Notes under the pieces: generated by a model
What the model was told of the DNA's origin: nothing
Seen by the model: the letters and a program-made list of their open reading frames with translations, nothing else
The model's database searches: none
Made by a program: the position numbers and the translations under genes
Assembly (NCBI RefSeq): GCF_001655615.1
Contig: NZ_CP011567.1
Location: 124,001 to 188,000, forward strand
From: Pseudomonas sp. GR 6-02
GTDB lineage: Bacteria > Pseudomonadota > Gammaproteobacteria > Pseudomonadales > Pseudomonadaceae
Reading direction: 5' to 3'
DNA: 64,000 nt
In this document: piece by piece, positions 9,239 to 23,068 of the stretch
Position numbering within the stretch: position 1 is the stretch's first letter
How the letters are laid out: each line of letters begins with the position of its first letter

Positions 9239-12200
9239 TCAGCTGTTGTTGTGATCGATCTTGATGGTCGGGTCACTACCGGCAATCAGCGAGTTGATGC
9301 TGGCGCTGGACCAATTGTTACCTTCCAGTTTGATCGTCACGTCCGGGGTGGTCGCTGCGGCATCGGCGCCGTTGAACTTGCCGGCGGAGCTGACTTGCAG
9401 GGACGACACGCCGTCCACGGTGGTGATCTTCAGGAAGTGGTCAATCGTGCTGCCGCTTTCACCCTGCAACAAATCACGCAGGTCGATGCGGTCGCCTTCG
9501 CTGGCCTTGAAGTCCTTGATCACGTCGCTGCCGGTGTCGCCAGCCTTCCAGATGAAGGTGTCGGCACCTGAGCCGCCAATCAGGATGTCGTTACCTTGGC
9601 CGCCGATCAGCGAGTCATTGCCGGTGCCGCCGAGCAGGATGTCATTGCCCTTGCCGCCGTCGAGGAGGTCGTTGCCGCCCTGGCCGAAGAGAATGTCGTT
9701 GCCCGCGCCACCCAGCAGCGTGTCGTTACCATCGTGAGCGCCAGACACGTCGAACGCGGTGTAGTGCTCGGTGATGTACTGGTGCACGTTGCTGGTGGTG
9801 ACTTTGCTGACGTCGACGCCGGTTTGCTGGGCGACGAACGCCTGCATCGCCTGATAACCCTCGCCGGCAATGCCATTGAAGCTCACCAGATCGCCGAACA
9901 GGAGGTCGTTGCCGTCACCGCCGCTGACCGTGTCGGCACCCGGCATTGTCGCTTCGGTATGGCCGATGATCGAGTTGGCCAGGTCCTTGGGGTCGATGTT
10001 GGTTTGTGGCGTTTGATCCGAATCGTACGGCTTGAGGTCGGTGAGGGTGACGTCCTTGTTCAGGCCGATGGCCTCCACCGTAGACACGTTGTTCAGCAAC
10101 GTGAAGCTGCTGCCGGAATTGTCGATGGTAGTGGAATCGGTGTTGCTACCGGTGCCGTCGCGATAGGACAGCTCGTAGGTGCCGTTACCCTCGGCATGCA
10201 GGGTGCCCAGTTCGGAACTGCTCCAGCGGCCAGAGTTTTTCAGAGTCTGCAGCGTGACGTTGCCGGCGCTGTCGATGCTCAGGTAGTGAGTGCTGTCCAG
10301 ATAGTTGGAATAGGTCTGCCCCAACTTGTAGTTGGTGGTGGTGATGACATCATCGAGCTTCACGTTGCCGTACAAGGTCGGGTTGGTCTGCTCGCCGCTC
10401 TGGTAGTAGGTCGGCTTGCCATCGGTGATGAAGTACGTGAGGTTCTTCGCACCGGTGTTGGCAATGGCGTCAGCACTCTGGAACCAATTGGCCGTGGTTT
10501 TGAACACGTCCTCGTAGTTGGTGCCGCCGCCCGACGACATCGAATCCAGAACGGATTTGAGCAAGGTCAGCGCGTTCGGGTCGTTCAGGTTCACCGACAC
10601 TGATTTGTTGACCTGAGTATCGAAGTCCACCAGGAAGATATTCACGGTCCCGGAGTTGCCGCCCAGGCTTTGCTTGAGGGTGTTGAACACCGCCGTCAAC
10701 GAATCCTTGGCGGCATTGATCGACGTGCTGCTCATGCTGCCCGAGCTGTCGACCATGAACGCGATGTTGTAATTGGTGCCTGGCACCACGGTCAGCCCGC
10801 CGATGTCGGCGATCATGATGTCGTTGCCGTCGGTGCCGGTGATCGTGTCGTCGGCCGCCGTGGCGGTCACGGCGTTGTAGACCGCCGGGTATACCGTGAC
10901 CGGAATCTGCGCGGTGCTCAGTGCCGAACCGCCGAGTGCTTCGGTGGATGTCGAGGTCACGGTCAGGGTGAACTGGCCGTTGTAGTACGGCGGCGGGGTG
11001 ACGGTCAGGCTGCCGAGGTTCCAGCCGGTAACGTTGGCTTCGCCATTGGTGGTGGTGAAGGTGTGGCCCGCGCCATCGCTGAGCACGGAGCCCGCCGGCA
11101 TGCCGCTGATCTTCACGCTCAGGCTTTCAGAGCCGTCGGTGTCGGTCAGTGCGGTCTTGATCGCGGACAGGTGAACGCTGGTGCCTTCGGCGCCTTCGTT
11201 GAGTTTGTAGCCGTTGTAGTAGCCTTCGCCATTGGTGCCGTGCAGGTCGGAAACCGTCACGCCAGAGGCGGCCAGATCCGCCACGCCGGTGTACAGCGGC
11301 ACGCCGGCGCTGCTCAGGTCGACCGCTGTACCGCCGTTGACCGACAGGTTGACGTCATAGCTGCCGGGCCCACTCTGGTTGTGGTGGTAGATGTCCAGGG
11401 TGTAGTAACCGCTGGTGGTCGGGGTGAACGAACCATTCAGCTTGCCGCCTGCACCCCAAGTCGTCGCGGCCACGTTCTGGCCGCCGATGGTCACCAACAG
11501 GCTGTCATCGCCGGTACCGCTGAAGGTGTACGTCTTGCCGGCTTCCAGGTAGATCAGGCCGGAGGTTTTCGAGGCCGTGCCGGCGGTGACGCCGCCGTCG
11601 GACTGAACGTTGGTCACGGTGCCGGTGGAGTTCGGCGTGCCTGCGGCGTCGATGACCGATTTCAGCGTGCCGGACGGCGCGCCACTACCATCGGTGCCCA
11701 GGCCCGACAGGCCGGTCCAGACTTCCTTGATCAGTCCGGTGGACTTGACGCTGTTGTCCGCGACGCTCAGGGATGGCGCGTCGGCAACCGGCGTGATGTC
11801 GATTTTCACCGTGCCGGTGTTGCCCAACAGTTGACCGTCGGTGGGCTGGAACTTGATCTGCGCGTAGTCCGCCTGGTTATTGCCCACGCCGCTGCCGTTG
11901 TAGCCATCAACACCCGATTCGTTGGCATCCGGAGTGAAGCGCAACTTGCCGGCGTCGATGTCGGCCTTGCTGATGGTCTGGTTGGTCGTTACGTCTTTCC
12001 AGGTCGTACCGTCCAGGTACTGCAATTTGCCGTCGCCCGGCAGCTGAGTGATTTTCACCCCCAGGTTGGCGGTCGGGCTGTCGACATCGCTGACGCCGAA
12101 GGTCGACCAGCCGAGGATCAACGGTGTGTCTTCGGTGCCGGTGACGTTAACTGGCGCGGCGGTCGGTGCGTCATTCACGGCCACCACGTTGACCGTGGTG

Positions 12201-15200
12201 GTTGCGGTGTTGGAGTAATTGCTGCCATCGGTCACCGTCACGGTGATGATCCGCGGCACGGTGCTTGGATCCTCACTGCTGTTGGTGAAGCTGATGTTTT
12301 TGATCTGCTGCATGTAGTCGGCCAGCGTCGCGTTGCCCGACAGGGTCAGGGTGACCGTACCGTCCTGGCTGTTGGCGTTGATGCTGATGCCATTGACACT
12401 GTTGCCGAGGTTCAGCGCATCGCCCGGCTGACGGTTGGTCAGCACGATAGTGGCGCCGGTCAGCATCGTGCTGTCCGGGTCGGTGATGCTCAGGTCGGTG
12501 TCGCCGATCGAGACGCCCTGGCCGGTGGTGCCTTCGGTGAAGGTCACGTTGTAGTTGGCCCCGGTGGCGCCGCTGGAGTTATTGGCGTCCAGGTCGAGAA
12601 CCGGCGCGGCATCGTTGTCGATGATCGAGGTGCTGACGCTGCCGTTGGTGCTGCTGACCGCGAGGTTTTCGAAGTTGCCGCCGGTGGCCGAGTCGATCTT
12701 GACCACGAAGTTCTCGGTACCCTCGGTGAGCTTGTCGTCCAGCGTCGCGACGTTGAAGCTCGCGCTGCTGGCACCGGCCGGGATCTTCACGGTGTACACG
12801 CCGGTGAAGTCCGAACCGTCGGCGGCGGTACCGCTGTAGACGATTTTCAGGGTCACTTCGGTCTGCGCCGGGTGGGTCAGGCTGACAGTGTAACTGGCGG
12901 TCTGGCCTTCGGTCACCGAGGTACTGCCGCTGATGCTGACTTCGGTTTTGTCGATCGTGTCGGTGACGGTGGTCACTGCCGGGGCAGTGCTCGGCACCAG
13001 GTTCTCGAAACTGCCACCGGTGGCGGTGGAGATGGTGGCCTGGACCGTGCCCGCATCTTTGTAAACGTCATCGGATGGAGCCGGGACGGTGACGGTGCCG
13101 GTGGTTTTACCGGCATCGATGGTGATCACGGCGCCGTTGCTCAGGGTTACGGTGACCGGTGTGCCGGCGGCGTTGGTCAGGGTCGCGGTGTAAGTGATCT
13201 GGCCACCTTCGGCTACCGAGTTGGATGCGCTCAGGTTGAGGTTGGTGGTGTCGACGGTGTCGGTCACGGTGGTGCTGACCGGCGTTTTGTCCGCCACCAG
13301 GTTCTCGTAGTTGCCACCGCTGACATTGGTGATCGAGTTGGTCAGCGGAGCGTGGCCGGTCAACGCGTCGTTCGGCGCGGCGGTGGTCACGGTACCGGTG
13401 GTTTTGCCGACGTCGATGGTGATGGTCTGGCCGTTGGCCAGGGATACGGTGACCGGGCTACCAGTCACTGGTGCACCGACGGTTGCGGTGTAAGTGACGG
13501 TGCCGCCTTCGGCGACGTTCGCAGTCGCAGTCAGCGAAACGGTGCTGGTGTCGATCGTGTCGGTAACGGTGGTGACCGCCGGGGCAGTGCTCGGCACCAG
13601 GTTCTCGAAATTGCCACCGGTGGCGGTGGAGATGGTGGCCTGGACCGTGCCCGCATCTTTGTAAACGTCATCGGATGGAGCCGGGACGGTCACGGTGCCG
13701 GTGGTTTTACCGGCGTCGATGGTGATTACGGCGCCATTGCTCAGGGTCACGGTGACCGGAGTGCCGGCGGCGTTGGTCAGGGTCGCGGTGTAAGTGATCT
13801 GGCCACCTTCGGCTACCGAGTTGGATGCGCTCAGGCTGAGGTTGGTGGTGTCGACGGTGTCGGTCACGGTGGTGCTGACCGGCGTTTTGTCCGCCACCAG
13901 GTTTTCGTAATTGCCGCCGCTGACGTTGGTGATCGAGTTGGTCAGCGGAGCATGGCCGGTCAATGCGTCGTTCGGCGCGGCGGTGGTCACGGTACCGGTG
14001 GTTTTGCCGATATCGATGGTGATGGTCTGGCCGTTAGCCAGGGACACGGTGACCGGGCTACCAGTCACTGGCGCACCGACGGTTGCGGTGTAAGTGACGG
14101 TGCCGCCTTCGGCTGCCGAAGCGGTGGCATTCAGGGTCACTGTCGTGGTGTCGATCGTGTCGGTGACGGTGGTCACTGCCGGGGCAGTGCTCGGCACCAG
14201 GTTCTCGAAATTGCCACCGGTGGCGGTGGAGATGGTGGCCTGGACCGTGCCCGCATCCTTGTAAACGTCATCGGATGGAGCCGGGACGGTCACGGTGCCG
14301 GTGGTTTTACCGGCGTCGATGGTGATCACGGCGCCATTGCTCAGGGTCACGGTGACCGGAGTGCCGGCGGCGTTGGTCAGGGTCGCGGTGTAAGTGATCT
14401 GACCGCCTTCGGCGACCGAGTTGGATGCGCTCAGGCTGAGATTGGTGGTGTCCGGGGTGTCGGTCACCGAGGTATCCGCCGACTTGCCGTCGACTTCCAG
14501 CTTCTCGTAGTTGCCGCCCTTGGCATCGTCGATCTTCACGCTCAGGGAGTTGCCGCCGGCTAACGCGTCGTTGGGTGCAACAAAATTAACAGAGCCGCTG
14601 CTGGCGCCGACTGGAATGGTGATGGTCTGGCCGTTGGACAGGGTCACAACCACTGGCGAACCAGTCACTGGAGCAGTGACGGACGCGGTGTACACCACGG
14701 TGCCACCCTCGGCGACGTTCGCGGTCGCACTCAGCGAAACAGTGCTGGTGTCGATGGTGTCGTTGACGGTAGTGACCGCAGGCGTATTGCTGGTTACCAG
14801 GTTTTCGAAGTTGCCGCCGGTGGCGGTGGAGATGGTGGCCTGGACCGTGCCCGCATCCTTGTAAACGTCATCGGACGGGGCCGGGACGGTCACGGAGCCG
14901 GTGGTTTTACCGGCATCGATGGTGATCACGGCGCCGTTGCTCAGGGTCACGGTGACCGGTGTGCCGGGGGCGTTGGTCAGGGTCGCGGTGTAAACGATGG
15001 AACCGCCTTCAGCCACCGAGTTGGATGCGCTCAGGCTGAGGGTTGTGGTGTCCGGTGTGTCGGTCACCGAGGTATCCGCCGACTTGCCGTCGACTTCCAG
15101 CTTCTCGTAGTTGCCGCCCTTGGCATCGTCGATCTTGACGCTCAGGGAGTTGCCGCCGGCCAAGGCATCGTTCGGCGCGGTGAAGTTCACGCTGGCGCTG

Positions 15201-18200
15201 CTCGAGCCGACCGGGATGGTGATGGTCTGGCCATTGGACAGGGTCACGACCACTGGCGAACCGGTGACCGGTGCCGATACGGACGCTGTGTACACCACGG
15301 TGCCGCCTTCGGCGACGTTCGTGGTCGCAGTCAGCGAAACGGTGCTGGTGTCGATGGTGTCGGTGACGGTGGTGATTGCCGGGGCAGTGCTCGGAACCAG
15401 GTTCTCGAAATTGCCGCCGGTGGCGGTGGAAATGGTGGCCTGGACCGTACCGGCATCTTTGTAAACGTCATCGGATGGAGCCGGGACGGTGACGGTGCCG
15501 GTGGTTTTACCGGCATCGATGGTGATCACGGCGCCGTTGCTCAGCGTGACGGTGACCGGAGTGCCGGCGGCATTGGTCAGGGTCGCGGTGTAAGTGATCT
15601 GGCCACCTTCGGCTACCGAGTTGGTCGCACTCAGGCTGAGGTTGGTGGTGTCCGGTGTGTCGGTCACCGAGGTATCCGCCGACTTGCCGTCGACTTCCAG
15701 CTTCTCGTAGTTGCCGCCCTTGGCATCGTCGATCTTGACGCTCAAGGAGCCGCCACCCGCCAACGCATCGTTGGGTGCAACAAAATTGACAGAGCCGCTG
15801 CTGGCGCCGACCGGAATGGTAATGGTCTGGCCGTTGGACAGGGTCACAACCACTGGCGAGCCGGTGACTGGCGCTGACACGGACGCGGTGTACACCACGG
15901 TCCCACCTTCGGCCACGTTCGCGGTCGCAGTCAGCGAAACAGTGCTGGTGTCAATGGTATCGGTGACGGTGGTGACCGCTGCCGCTGGGCTGGTTGCCAG
16001 GTTTTCAAAGTTGCCGCCTGCGGCATCCTTGATGGTCACTTCGACTTGGCCAGCGTCCTTGTAGACGTCGTCCTTCGGCGCATCGACGGTTACGGAACCG
16101 GTGGTTTTGCCTGCTTCGATGGTGATGACGGCGCCGTTGCTCAACGTCACGGTCACTGGCGTGCCGGCGGCGTTGGTCAAGGTTGCGGTGTAAACAATGG
16201 AACCACCTTCGGCCACCGAGTCGGTCGCGCTCAGGCTGAGAGTCGTGGTGTCCGGCGTGTCGGTCACCGAGGTATCCGCCGACTTGCCGTCGACTTCCAG
16301 TTTCTCGTAGTTGCCGCCCTTGGCGTCGTCGATCTTCACGCTCAAAGAACCGCCGCCAGCCAAGGCATCGTTCGGTGCGGTGAAGTTCACGCTGGCGCTG
16401 CTCGAGCCAACCGGGATGGTGATGGTCTGGCCATTGGACAGGGTCACGACCACCGGCGAACCGGTGACCGGTGCCGATACGGACGCTGTGTACACCACGG
16501 TGCCGCCTTCGGCGACGTTCGTGGTCGCAGTTAGCGAAACGGTGCTGGTGTCGATGGTGTCGTTGACGGTAGTGACCGCTGCCGCTGGGCTGGTGGCCAG
16601 GTTTTCAAAGTTGCCGCCTGCGGCATCCTTGATGGTCACTTCGACTTGGCCAGCGTCCTTGTAGACGTCGTCCTTTGGTGCATCGACGGTCACGCTGCCG
16701 CTAGTGGCACCGGCGGCGATGGTGATGACGGCACCGTTGCTCAGGGTCACGGTGACCGGTGTGCCAGCGGCATTGGTCAGGGTCGCGGTGTAAACGATCG
16801 AACCGCCTTCGGCTACCGAGTCGGTCGCGCTCAGGCTGAGGTTGGTGGTGTCTGGGGTGTCGGTCACCGAGGTATCCGCCGACTTGCCGTCGACTTCCAG
16901 CTTCTCGTAGTTGCCGCCCTTGGCGTCGTCGATCTTCACGCTCAGGGAACCGCCACCCGCCAACGCATCGTTGGGTGCAACAAAATTGACAGAGCCGCTG
17001 CTGGCACCGACCGGAATGGTAATGGTCTGGCCATTGGACAGGGTCACAACGACTGGCGAACCAGTCACCGGAGCAGTGACGGACGCGGTGTACACCACGG
17101 TCCCACCTTCGGCGACGTTCGCGGTCGCAGTCAGCGAAACGGTGCTGGTGTCGATGGTGTCGTTGACGGTAGTGACCGCAGGCGTATTGCTGGTTACCAG
17201 GTTCTCGAAGTTGCCGCCGGTTGCGTCCTTGATGGTTGCTTCAACGGTGCCGGCGTCTTTGTAGACGTCGTCCTTCGGCGCATCGACGGTTACGGAACCG
17301 GTGGTTTTGCCTGCTTCGATGGTGATGACGGCGCCGTTGCTCAGGGTCACGGTGACCGGAGTGCCGGCGGCGTTGGTCAGGGTCGCGGTGTAAGTGATCT
17401 GGCCACCTTCGGCTACCGAGTTGGATGCGCTCAGGCTGAGATTGGTGGTGTCCGGGGTGTCGGTCACCGAGGTATCCGCCGACTTGCCGTCGACTTCCAG
17501 CTTCTCGTAGTTGCCGCCCTTGGCGTCGTCGATCTTGACGCTCAAGGAGCCGCCACCCGCCAACGCATCGTTGGGTGCAACAAAATTGACAGAGCCACTG
17601 CTGGCGCCGACCGGAATGGTAATGGTCTGGCCGTTGGACAGGGTCACAACCACTGGCGAGCCGGTGACTGGCGCTGACACGGACGCGGTGTAAACCACGG
17701 TGCCGCCTTCGGCCACGTTTGCGGTCGCAGTCAGCGAAACGGTGCTGGTGTCGATGGTGTCGGTGACGGTGGTGACTGCCGGGGCAGTGCTCGGCACTAG
17801 GTTTTCGAAATTGCCACCGGTGGCGGTGGAGATGGTGGCCTGGACCGTGCCCGCATCCTTGTAAACGTCATCGGATGGAGCCGGGACGGTCACGGTGCCG
17901 GTGGTTTTACCGGCGTCGATGGTGATCACGGCACCGTTGCTCAGGGTCACGGTGACCGGTGTGCCGGCGGCGTTGGTCAGGGTCGCGGTGTAAACGATCG
18001 AACCGCCTTCGGCTACCGAGTCGGTTGCGCTCAGGCTGAGGGTGGTGGTGTCTGGGGTGTCGGTCACCGAGGTGTCCGCCGACTTGCCGTCGACTTCCAG
18101 CTTCTCGTAGTTGCCGCCCTTGGCGTCGTCGATCTTCACGCTCAGGGAACCGCCACCCGCCAACGCATCGTTGGGTGCAACGAAATTGACAGAACCGCTG

Positions 18201-21200
18201 CTCGCGCCGACCGGAATAGTGATGATCTGGCCATTGGACAGGGTCACGACGACTGGCGAGCCAGTGACCGGCGCCGACACGGAAGCCGTGTACACCACGG
18301 TGCCGCCTTCGGCCACGTTCGCGGTCGCAGTCAGCGAAACAGTGCTGGTGTCAATGGTATCGGTGATGGTGGTGACCGCTGCCGCTGGGCTGGTTGCCAG
18401 GTTTTCAAAGTTGCCGCCTGCGGCATCCTTGATGGTCACTTCGACTTGGCCAGCGTCCTTGTAGACGTCGTCCTTCGGCGCATCGACGGTTACGGAACCG
18501 GTGGTTTTGCCTGCTTCGATGGTGATCACGGCGCCATTGCTCAACGTCACGGTCACTGGCGTGCCGGCGGCGTTGGTCAAGGTTGCGGTGTAAACAATGG
18601 AACCACCTTCGGCCACCGAGTCGGTCGCGCTCAGGCTGAGAGTCGTGGTGTCCGGCGTGTCGGTCACCGAGGTATCCGCCGACTTGCCGTCGACTTCCAG
18701 TTTCTCGTAGTTGCCGCCCTTGGCGTCGTCGATCTTCACGCTCAAAGAACCGCCGCCAGCGAGGGCATCGTTTGGCGCAACGAAGTTGACAGAACCGCTG
18801 CTGGCACCGACCGGAATGGTGATGGTCTGGCCATTGGACAGGGTCACAACCACTGGCGAGCCGGTGACTGGCGCTGACACGGACGCGGTGTAAACCACGG
18901 TCCCACCTTCGGCCACGTTCGCGGTCGCACTCAGCGAAACAGTGCTGGTGTCGATGGTGTCGTTGACGGTAGTGACCGCAGGCGTATTGCTGGTTACCAG
19001 GTTCTCGAAGTTGCCGCCGGTTGCGTCCTTGATGGTTGCTTCAACAGTGCCGGCGTCTTTGTAGACGTCGTCCTTCGGCGCATCGACGGTTACGGAACCG
19101 GTGGTTTTGCCTGCTTCGATGGTGATCACGGCGCCATTGCTCAACGTCACGGTCACTGGCGTGCCGGCGGCGTTGGTCAAGGTTGCGGTGTAAACAATGG
19201 AACCACCTTCAGCCACCGAGTCGGTTGCGCTCAGGCTGAGGGTGGTGGTGTCTGGGGTGTCGGTCACCGAGGTATCCGCCGACTTGCCGTCGACTTCCAG
19301 CTTCTCGTAGTTGCCGCCCTTGGCGTCGTCGATCTTGACGCTCAAGGAGCCGCCACCCGCCAACGCATCGTTGGGTGCAACAAAATTGACAGAGCCGCTG
19401 CTGGCGCCGACCGGAATGGTAATGGTCTGGCCGTTGGACAGGGTCACAACCACTGGCGAGCCGGTGACTGGCGCTGACACGGACGCGGTGTACACCACGG
19501 TCCCACCTTCGGCGACGTTTGCAGTCGCAGTCAGCGAAACGGTGCTGGTGTCGATGGTGTCGTTGACGGTAGTGACCGCAGGCGTATTGCTGGTTACCAG
19601 GTTCTCGAAGTTGCCGCCGGTTGCGTCCTTGATGGTTGCTTCAACAGTGCCGGCGTCTTTGTAGACGTCGTCCTTCGGCGCATCGACGGTTACGGAGCCG
19701 GTGGTTTTACCCGCTTCGATGGTGATCACGGCGCCATTGCTCAACGTCACGGTCACTGGCGTGCCGGCGGCGTTGGTCAAGGTTGCGGTATAAACAATGG
19801 AACCACCTTCGGCCACCGAGTCGGTCGCGCTCAGGCTGAGAGTCGTGGTGTCCGGCGTGTCGGTCACCGAGGTATCCGCCGACTTGCCGTCGACTTCCAG
19901 CTTCTCGTAGTTGCCGCCCTTGGCGTCGTCGATCTTCACGCTCAAAGAACCGCCACCAGCGAGGGCATCGTTTGGCGCAACGAAGTTGACAGAACCGCTG
20001 CTGGCACCGACCGGAATGGTGATGGTCTGGCCATTGGACAGGGTCACAACCACTGGCGAGCCGGTGACCGGTGCCGATACGGACGCGGTGTACACCACGG
20101 TCCCACCTTCGGCGACGTTCGCGGTCGCAGTCAGCGAAACGGTGCTGGTGTCGATGGTATCGGTGACGGTGGTGGCTGCCGGGGCAGTGCTCGGCACCAG
20201 GTTTTCGAAATTGCCACCGGTGGCGGTGGAGATGGTCGCCTGGACCGTGCCGGTGTCTTTGTAAACGTCATCGGCAGGGGCGGCGACGCTCACGCTGCCA
20301 GTGGTCGCGCCTGCAGCGATGGTGATCACGGCCCCGTTGCTCAAGGTCACGGTGACTGGCGTGCCCGCCGGATTGGTCAGGGTCGCGGTGTACAGAATCT
20401 GACCACCTTCGGCCACTTCGGTGGACGCCGACAGGCTCAGGCCGGTGTCGTCTTTCGAATCGGTGATGGTGGTGAGTGCCGGCTCGGTGCTCGGGGTCAG
20501 TTGTTCGAAATTACCGCCGGTGGTGCCGGTGATCGTAGTGCTGACGGTGCTGCCGTTGTTGTAGACGTCATTGGCCGGGGTTTCGACGGTCACGCTGCCG
20601 GTGGTCTTGCCCGCTTCGATGGTAATGACCGAGCCATTGCTCAAGGTCACGGTCATTGGCGTGTCAGCAGGGTTGGTCAGGGTGGCGGTGTAAGTGATCT
20701 GGCCGCCTTCGACAACGGTGCCGGTGGCGCTGAGGGTCAGGCCGGTACTGTCGATCGAGTCGGTAATGGTGGTGACGGCCGGCGTGGTGTTCGGTACGAG
20801 GTTCTCGAAATTGCCACCGGTGGCACCGGTGATCGTAGTGCTGACGGTGCTGCCGTTGTTGTAGACGTCATTGGCCGGGGTTTCGACATTCACGGAGCCG
20901 GTGGTTTTTCCGGCTTCGATGGTGATGGTCGAACCGTTGGACAGGGTCACGGTGACCGGCGTCTGCGCCGGGTTGGTCAGGGTGGCGGTGTAAGTGATCT
21001 GGCCGCCTTCGACAACGGTGCCGGTGGCGCTGAGGGTCAGGCCGGTACTGTCGATCGAGTCGGTAATGGTGGTGACGGCCGGCGTGGTGCTCGGTACGAG
21101 GTTCTCGAAATTGCCACCGGTGGCACCGGTGATCGTGGTGCTGACGGTGCTGCCGTTGTTGTAGACGTCATTGGCCGGGGTTTCGACGGTCACGCTGCCG

Positions 21201-23068
21201 GTGGTTTTGCCCGCTTCGATGGTAATGACCGAGCCATTGCTCAAGGTCACGGTCATCGGCGTGCCAGCCGGGTTGGTCAGGGTGGCGGTGTAAGTGATCT
21301 GGCCGCCTTCGACAACGGTGCCGGTGGCGCTGAGGCTCAGGCCGGTGTTGTCGATCGAGTCGGTAATGGTGGTGACGGCCGGCGTGGTGCTCGGTACGAG
21401 GTTCTCGAAATTGCCACCGGTCGCACCGGTGATTGTGGTGCTGACGGTGCTGCCGTTGTTGTAGACGTCATTGGCCGGGGTTTCGACATTCACGGAGCCG
21501 GTGGTTTTTCCGGCTTCGATGGTGATGGTCGAGCCGTTGGACAGGGTCACGGTGACCGGTGTTTGCGCCGGGTTAGTCAGGGTGGCGGTGTAGGTGATCT
21601 GGCCACCTTCAGTGACGCTGCCGGTGGCAGTCAGGGTCAGGCCGGTACTGTCGATCGAGTCGGTAATGGTGGTGACGGCCGGCGTGGTGCTCGGTACGAG
21701 GTTCTCGAAATTGCCACCGGTCGCACCGGTGATCGTGGTGCTGACGGTGCTGCCGTTGTTGTAGACGTCATTGGCCGGGGTTTCGACGTTCACGGAACCG
21801 GTGGTTTTTCCGGCTTCGATGGTGATGGTCGAGCCGTTGGACAGGGTCACGGTGACCGGTGTTTGCGCCGGGTTAGTCAGGGTGGCGGTGTAGGTGATCT
21901 GGCCACCTTCAGTGACGCTGCCGGTGGCAGTCAGGGTCAGGCCGGTACTGTCGATCGAGTCGGTAATGGTGGTGACGGCCGGCGTGGTGCTCGGTACGAG
22001 GTTCTCGAAATTGCCACCGGTCGCACCGGTGATCGTGGTGCTGACGGTGCTGCCGTTGTTGTAGACGTCATTGGCCGGGGTTTCGACGTTCACGGAACCG
22101 GTGGTTTTTCCGGCTTCGATGGTGATGGTCGAACCGTTGGACAGGGTCACGGTGACCGGCGTCTGCGCCGGGTTGGTCAGGGTGGCGGTGTAGGTGATCT
22201 GGCCACCTTCAGTGACGCTTGAACCCGCTGTCAGCGTAACGGTAGTGGTGTCGACGGTGTCGGTGACCTGGGTCACGGCCGGAGCAGTCGGCGGGGTGAC
22301 CACGATACCGCTGCCACCCGTGGTGCCAGTGACGGTCACGTCGATTTGGGTCGGATCGTTATAAACAGTGTCGTTCGGCGCCAGAGGAACGTTGACGGTA
22401 CCGGTAGTCTGGCCGGCTGTGATCACGATCACCGCGCCGTTGGACAGGGTGATGGTCAGGTCGGTCAGCGGTGCCTGGGTCAGGGTCGCGGTGTAAACCA
22501 GTACACCACCGGCCTCGGTGATGGTCGGCGTGGCGCTCAGGCTCAGGGTCGATTCGCGCAGAGCATTGGAGCTGGTATTGGCGGTCTGGCCGCCAGTGGT
22601 GTTTTGTGTTGCCAAAGCCGCAGTGGCGAGGCCTGCGGTAGGGAAGCCAATGGTCGGGTCGACCCGGGCAGCGGTTGCCTCCAGAGCCACGAAGCTGTGG
22701 CCGCCACCGGCAGAGCCGCCCGCGCTCGCGGCGGTCGGGCCGGCAGCAGTGGCTTCAAGCGCGGTGGTTGGGTCGACACCGGCAGCGATGGCTTGCTGCA
22801 ATTCGTCAACTGATGGCGCGGCTTGTGCAGTGGCTTGTGCAAGGTCGGTGCTGGAGTCCGGATTGCTGCCACTCCACTGAGTGTCGCGGCCCAGGTCCAG
22901 GGTTCGCCCGTCAGCCAGTTCAAGGGTAATGGCGCCGGCGGCACCGGTGTCCACTTGGTCGCCCACAAACAACCGGTCGCCTTCAACGAGTACGCGGCGG
23001 ATGCCCTCTGGGGACACCGCGAAAACCTGACCAACAATGCTTTTGACGATGGCAACAACACTGCTCAT
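9239..23068 (-). CDS. lapA: LapA, giant RTX biofilm adhesin
   Basis: The protein is about 4,609 residues. The ATG at 23068 has GGAGAG before it and gives [16 protein letters not shown], the start of the LapA retention module. The LapG target TAAG is at residues 107-110, matching the di-alanine site known in P. fluorescens. Residues ~170-3,490 are about 33 modules of ~100 residues. Then come a cadherin/VCBS-like region, a PA14-like segment ([19 protein letters not shown]), and a von Willebrand A domain near 4,100 ([10 protein letters not shown], a MIDAS DxSxS). RTX nonapeptides (GGxGNDxLxG) lie near 4,370-4,500, followed by a C-terminal type I secretion signal. LapEBC exports it, the N-terminal plug keeps it in LapE, and LapG releases it. 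It is needed for irreversible attachment in related strains. The gene is divergent from lapE, with FleQ-like boxes between them. Confidence 0.96.
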   Translation of the reverse strand: MSSVVAIVKSIVGQVFAVSPEGIRRVLVEGDRLFVGDQVDTGAAGAITLELADGRTLDLGRDTQWSGSNPDSSTDLAQATAQAAPSVDELQQAIAAGVDPTTALEATAAGPTAASAGGSAGGGHSFVALEATAARVDPTIGFPTAGLATAALATQNTTGGQTANTSSNALRESTLSLSATPTITEAGGVLVYTATLTQAPLTDLTITLSNGAVIVITAGQTTGTVNVPLAPNDTVYNDPTQIDVTVTGTTGGSGIVVTPPTAPAVTQVTDTVDTTTVTLTAGSSVTEGGQITYTATLTNPAQTPVTVTLSNGSTITIEAGKTTGSVNVETPANDVYNNGSTVSTTITGATGGNFENLVPSTTPAVTTITDSIDSTGLTLTATGSVTEGGQITYTATLTNPAQTPVTVTLSNGSTITIEAGKTTGSVNVETPANDVYNNGSTVSTTITGATGGNFENLVPSTTPAVTTITDSIDSTGLTLTATGSVTEGGQITYTATLTNPAQTPVTVTLSNGSTITIEAGKTTGSVNVETPANDVYNNGSTVSTTITGATGGNFENLVPSTTPAVTTITDSIDNTGLSLSATGTVVEGGQITYTATLTNPAGTPMTVTLSNGSVITIEAGKTTGSVTVETPANDVYNNGSTVSTTITGATGGNFENLVPSTTPAVTTITDSIDSTGLTLSATGTVVEGGQITYTATLTNPAQTPVTVTLSNGSTITIEAGKTTGSVNVETPANDVYNNGSTVSTTITGATGGNFENLVPNTTPAVTTITDSIDSTGLTLSATGTVVEGGQITYTATLTNPADTPMTVTLSNGSVITIEAGKTTGSVTVETPANDVYNNGSTVSTTITGTTGGNFEQLTPSTEPALTTITDSKDDTGLSLSASTEVAEGGQILYTATLTNPAGTPVTVTLSNGAVITIAAGATTGSVSVAAPADDVYKDTGTVQATISTATGGNFENLVPSTAPAATTVTDTIDTSTVSLTATANVAEGGTVVYTASVSAPVTGSPVVVTLSNGQTITIPVGASSGSVNFVAPNDALAGGGSLSVKIDDAKGGNYEKLEVDGKSADTSVTDTPDTTTLSLSATDSVAEGGSIVYTATLTNAAGTPVTVTLSNGAVITIEAGKTTGSVTVDAPKDDVYKDAGTVEATIKDATGGNFENLVTSNTPAVTTVNDTIDTSTVSLTATANVAEGGTVVYTASVSAPVTGSPVVVTLSNGQTITIPVGASSGSVNFVAPNDALAGGGSLSVKIDDAKGGNYEKLEVDGKSADTSVTDTPDTTTLSLSATDSVAEGGSIVYTATLTNAAGTPVTVTLSNGAVITIEAGKTTGSVTVDAPKDDVYKDAGTVEATIKDATGGNFENLVTSNTPAVTTVNDTIDTSTVSLSATANVAEGGTVVYTASVSAPVTGSPVVVTLSNGQTITIPVGASSGSVNFVAPNDALAGGGSLSVKIDDAKGGNYEKLEVDGKSADTSVTDTPDTTTLSLSATDSVAEGGSIVYTATLTNAAGTPVTVTLSNGAVITIEAGKTTGSVTVDAPKDDVYKDAGQVEVTIKDAAGGNFENLATSPAAAVTTITDTIDTSTVSLTATANVAEGGTVVYTASVSAPVTGSPVVVTLSNGQIITIPVGASSGSVNFVAPNDALAGGGSLSVKIDDAKGGNYEKLEVDGKSADTSVTDTPDTTTLSLSATDSVAEGGSIVYTATLTNAAGTPVTVTLSNGAVITIDAGKTTGTVTVPAPSDDVYKDAGTVQATISTATGGNFENLVPSTAPAVTTVTDTIDTSTVSLTATANVAEGGTVVYTASVSAPVTGSPVVVTLSNGQTITIPVGASSGSVNFVAPNDALAGGGSLSVKIDDAKGGNYEKLEVDGKSADTSVTDTPDTTNLSLSASNSVAEGGQITYTATLTNAAGTPVTVTLSNGAVITIEAGKTTGSVTVDAPKDDVYKDAGTVEATIKDATGGNFENLVTSNTPAVTTVNDTIDTSTVSLTATANVAEGGTVVYTASVTAPVTGSPVVVTLSNGQTITIPVGASSGSVNFVAPNDALAGGGSLSVKIDDAKGGNYEKLEVDGKSADTSVTDTPDTTNLSLSATDSVAEGGSIVYTATLTNAAGTPVTVTLSNGAVITIAAGATSGSVTVDAPKDDVYKDAGQVEVTIKDAAGGNFENLATSPAAAVTTVNDTIDTSTVSLTATTNVAEGGTVVYTASVSAPVTGSPVVVTLSNGQTITIPVGSSSASVNFTAPNDALAGGGSLSVKIDDAKGGNYEKLEVDGKSADTSVTDTPDTTTLSLSATDSVAEGGSIVYTATLTNAAGTPVTVTLSNGAVITIEAGKTTGSVTVDAPKDDVYKDAGQVEVTIKDAAGGNFENLATSPAAAVTTVTDTIDTSTVSLTATANVAEGGTVVYTASVSAPVTGSPVVVTLSNGQTITIPVGASSGSVNFVAPNDALAGGGSLSVKIDDAKGGNYEKLEVDGKSADTSVTDTPDTTNLSLSATNSVAEGGQITYTATLTNAAGTPVTVTLSNGAVITIDAGKTTGTVTVPAPSDDVYKDAGTVQATISTATGGNFENLVPSTAPAITTVTDTIDTSTVSLTATTNVAEGGTVVYTASVSAPVTGSPVVVTLSNGQTITIPVGSSSASVNFTAPNDALAGGNSLSVKIDDAKGGNYEKLEVDGKSADTSVTDTPDTTTLSLSASNSVAEGGSIVYTATLTNAPGTPVTVTLSNGAVITIDAGKTTGSVTVPAPSDDVYKDAGTVQATISTATGGNFENLVTSNTPAVTTVNDTIDTSTVSLSATANVAEGGTVVYTASVTAPVTGSPVVVTLSNGQTITIPVGASSGSVNFVAPNDALAGGNSLSVKIDDAKGGNYEKLEVDGKSADTSVTDTPDTTNLSLSASNSVAEGGQITYTATLTNAAGTPVTVTLSNGAVITIDAGKTTGTVTVPAPSDDVYKDAGTVQATISTATGGNFENLVPSTAPAVTTVTDTIDTTTVTLNATASAAEGGTVTYTATVGAPVTGSPVTVSLANGQTITIDIGKTTGTVTTAAPNDALTGHAPLTNSITNVSGGNYENLVADKTPVSTTVTDTVDTTNLSLSASNSVAEGGQITYTATLTNAAGTPVTVTLSNGAVITIDAGKTTGTVTVPAPSDDVYKDAGTVQATISTATGGNFENLVPSTAPAVTTVTDTIDTSTVSLTATANVAEGGTVTYTATVGAPVTGSPVTVSLANGQTITIDVGKTTGTVTTAAPNDALTGHAPLTNSITNVSGGNYENLVADKTPVSTTVTDTVDTTNLNLSASNSVAEGGQITYTATLTNAAGTPVTVTLSNGAVITIDAGKTTGTVTVPAPSDDVYKDAGTVQATISTATGGSFENLVPSTAPAVTTVTDTIDKTEVSISGSTSVTEGQTASYTVSLTHPAQTEVTLKIVYSGTAADGSDFTGVYTVKIPAGASSASFNVATLDDKLTEGTENFVVKIDSATGGNFENLAVSSTNGSVSTSIIDNDAAPVLDLDANNSSGATGANYNVTFTEGTTGQGVSIGDTDLSITDPDSTMLTGATIVLTNRQPGDALNLGNSVNGISINANSQDGTVTLTLSGNATLADYMQQIKNISFTNSSEDPSTVPRIITVTVTDGSNYSNTATTTVNVVAVNDAPTAAPVNVTGTEDTPLILGWSTFGVSDVDSPTANLGVKITQLPGDGKLQYLDGTTWKDVTTNQTISKADIDAGKLRFTPDANESGVDGYNGSGVGNNQADYAQIKFQPTDGQLLGNTGTVKIDITPVADAPSLSVADNSVKSTGLIKEVWTGLSGLGTDGSGAPSGTLKSVIDAAGTPNSTGTVTNVQSDGGVTAGTASKTSGLIYLEAGKTYTFSGTGDDSLLVTIGGQNVAATTWGAGGKLNGSFTPTTSGYYTLDIYHHNQSGPGSYDVNLSVNGGTAVDLSSAGVPLYTGVADLAASGVTVSDLHGTNGEGYYNGYKLNEGAEGTSVHLSAIKTALTDTDGSESLSVKISGMPAGSVLSDGAGHTFTTTNGEANVTGWNLGSLTVTPPPYYNGQFTLTVTSTSTEALGGSALSTAQIPVTVYPAVYNAVTATAADDTITGTDGNDIMIADIGGLTVVPGTNYNIAFMVDSSGSMSSTSINAAKDSLTAVFNTLKQSLGGNSGTVNIFLVDFDTQVNKSVSVNLNDPNALTLLKSVLDSMSSGGGTNYEDVFKTTANWFQSADAIANTGAKNLTYFITDGKPTYYQSGEQTNPTLYGNVKLDDVITTTNYKLGQTYSNYLDSTHYLSIDSAGNVTLQTLKNSGRWSSSELGTLHAEGNGTYELSYRDGTGSNTDSTTIDNSGSSFTLLNNVSTVEAIGLNKDVTLTDLKPYDSDQTPQTNIDPKDLANSIIGHTEATMPGADTVSGGDGNDLLFGDLVSFNGIAGEGYQAMQAFVAQQTGVDVSKVTTSNVHQYITEHYTAFDVSGAHDGNDTLLGGAGNDILFGQGGNDLLDGGKGNDILLGGTGNDSLIGGQGNDILIGGSGADTFIWKAGDTGSDVIKDFKASEGDRIDLRDLLQGESGSTIDHFLKITTVDGVSSLQVSSAGKFNGADAAATTPDVTIKLEGNNWSSASINSLIAGSDPTIKIDHNNS
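12590..22560 (-). repeat. LapA tandem repeats (300-bp modules, 600-bp higher-order unit)
   Basis: About 33 modules of 300 bp run in phase. The segment ~20160-22260 repeats one module type every 300 bp exactly. The segment ~12960-20160 alternates two types ([13 protein letters not shown]... and [13 protein letters not shown]...), giving about 12 units with an exact 600-bp period. The neighbouring copies are nearly identical, so copy number is likely to vary between strains and assembly errors are possible. Confidence 0.93.

Noticed and set aside
10670..14563. 1,297-codon open frame on the + strand inside lapA
   Set aside because: It is the antisense shadow of the highly repetitive lapA coding sequence; the 300-bp phase and codon bias keep the frame open. 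The translation is Gly/Arg/Val/Asp-rich low-complexity without a domain.
20501..22222. 573-codon + strand frame over the lapA 300-bp repeats
   Set aside because: Same antisense artefact of tandem repeats; its repeats match the module period of lapA exactly.
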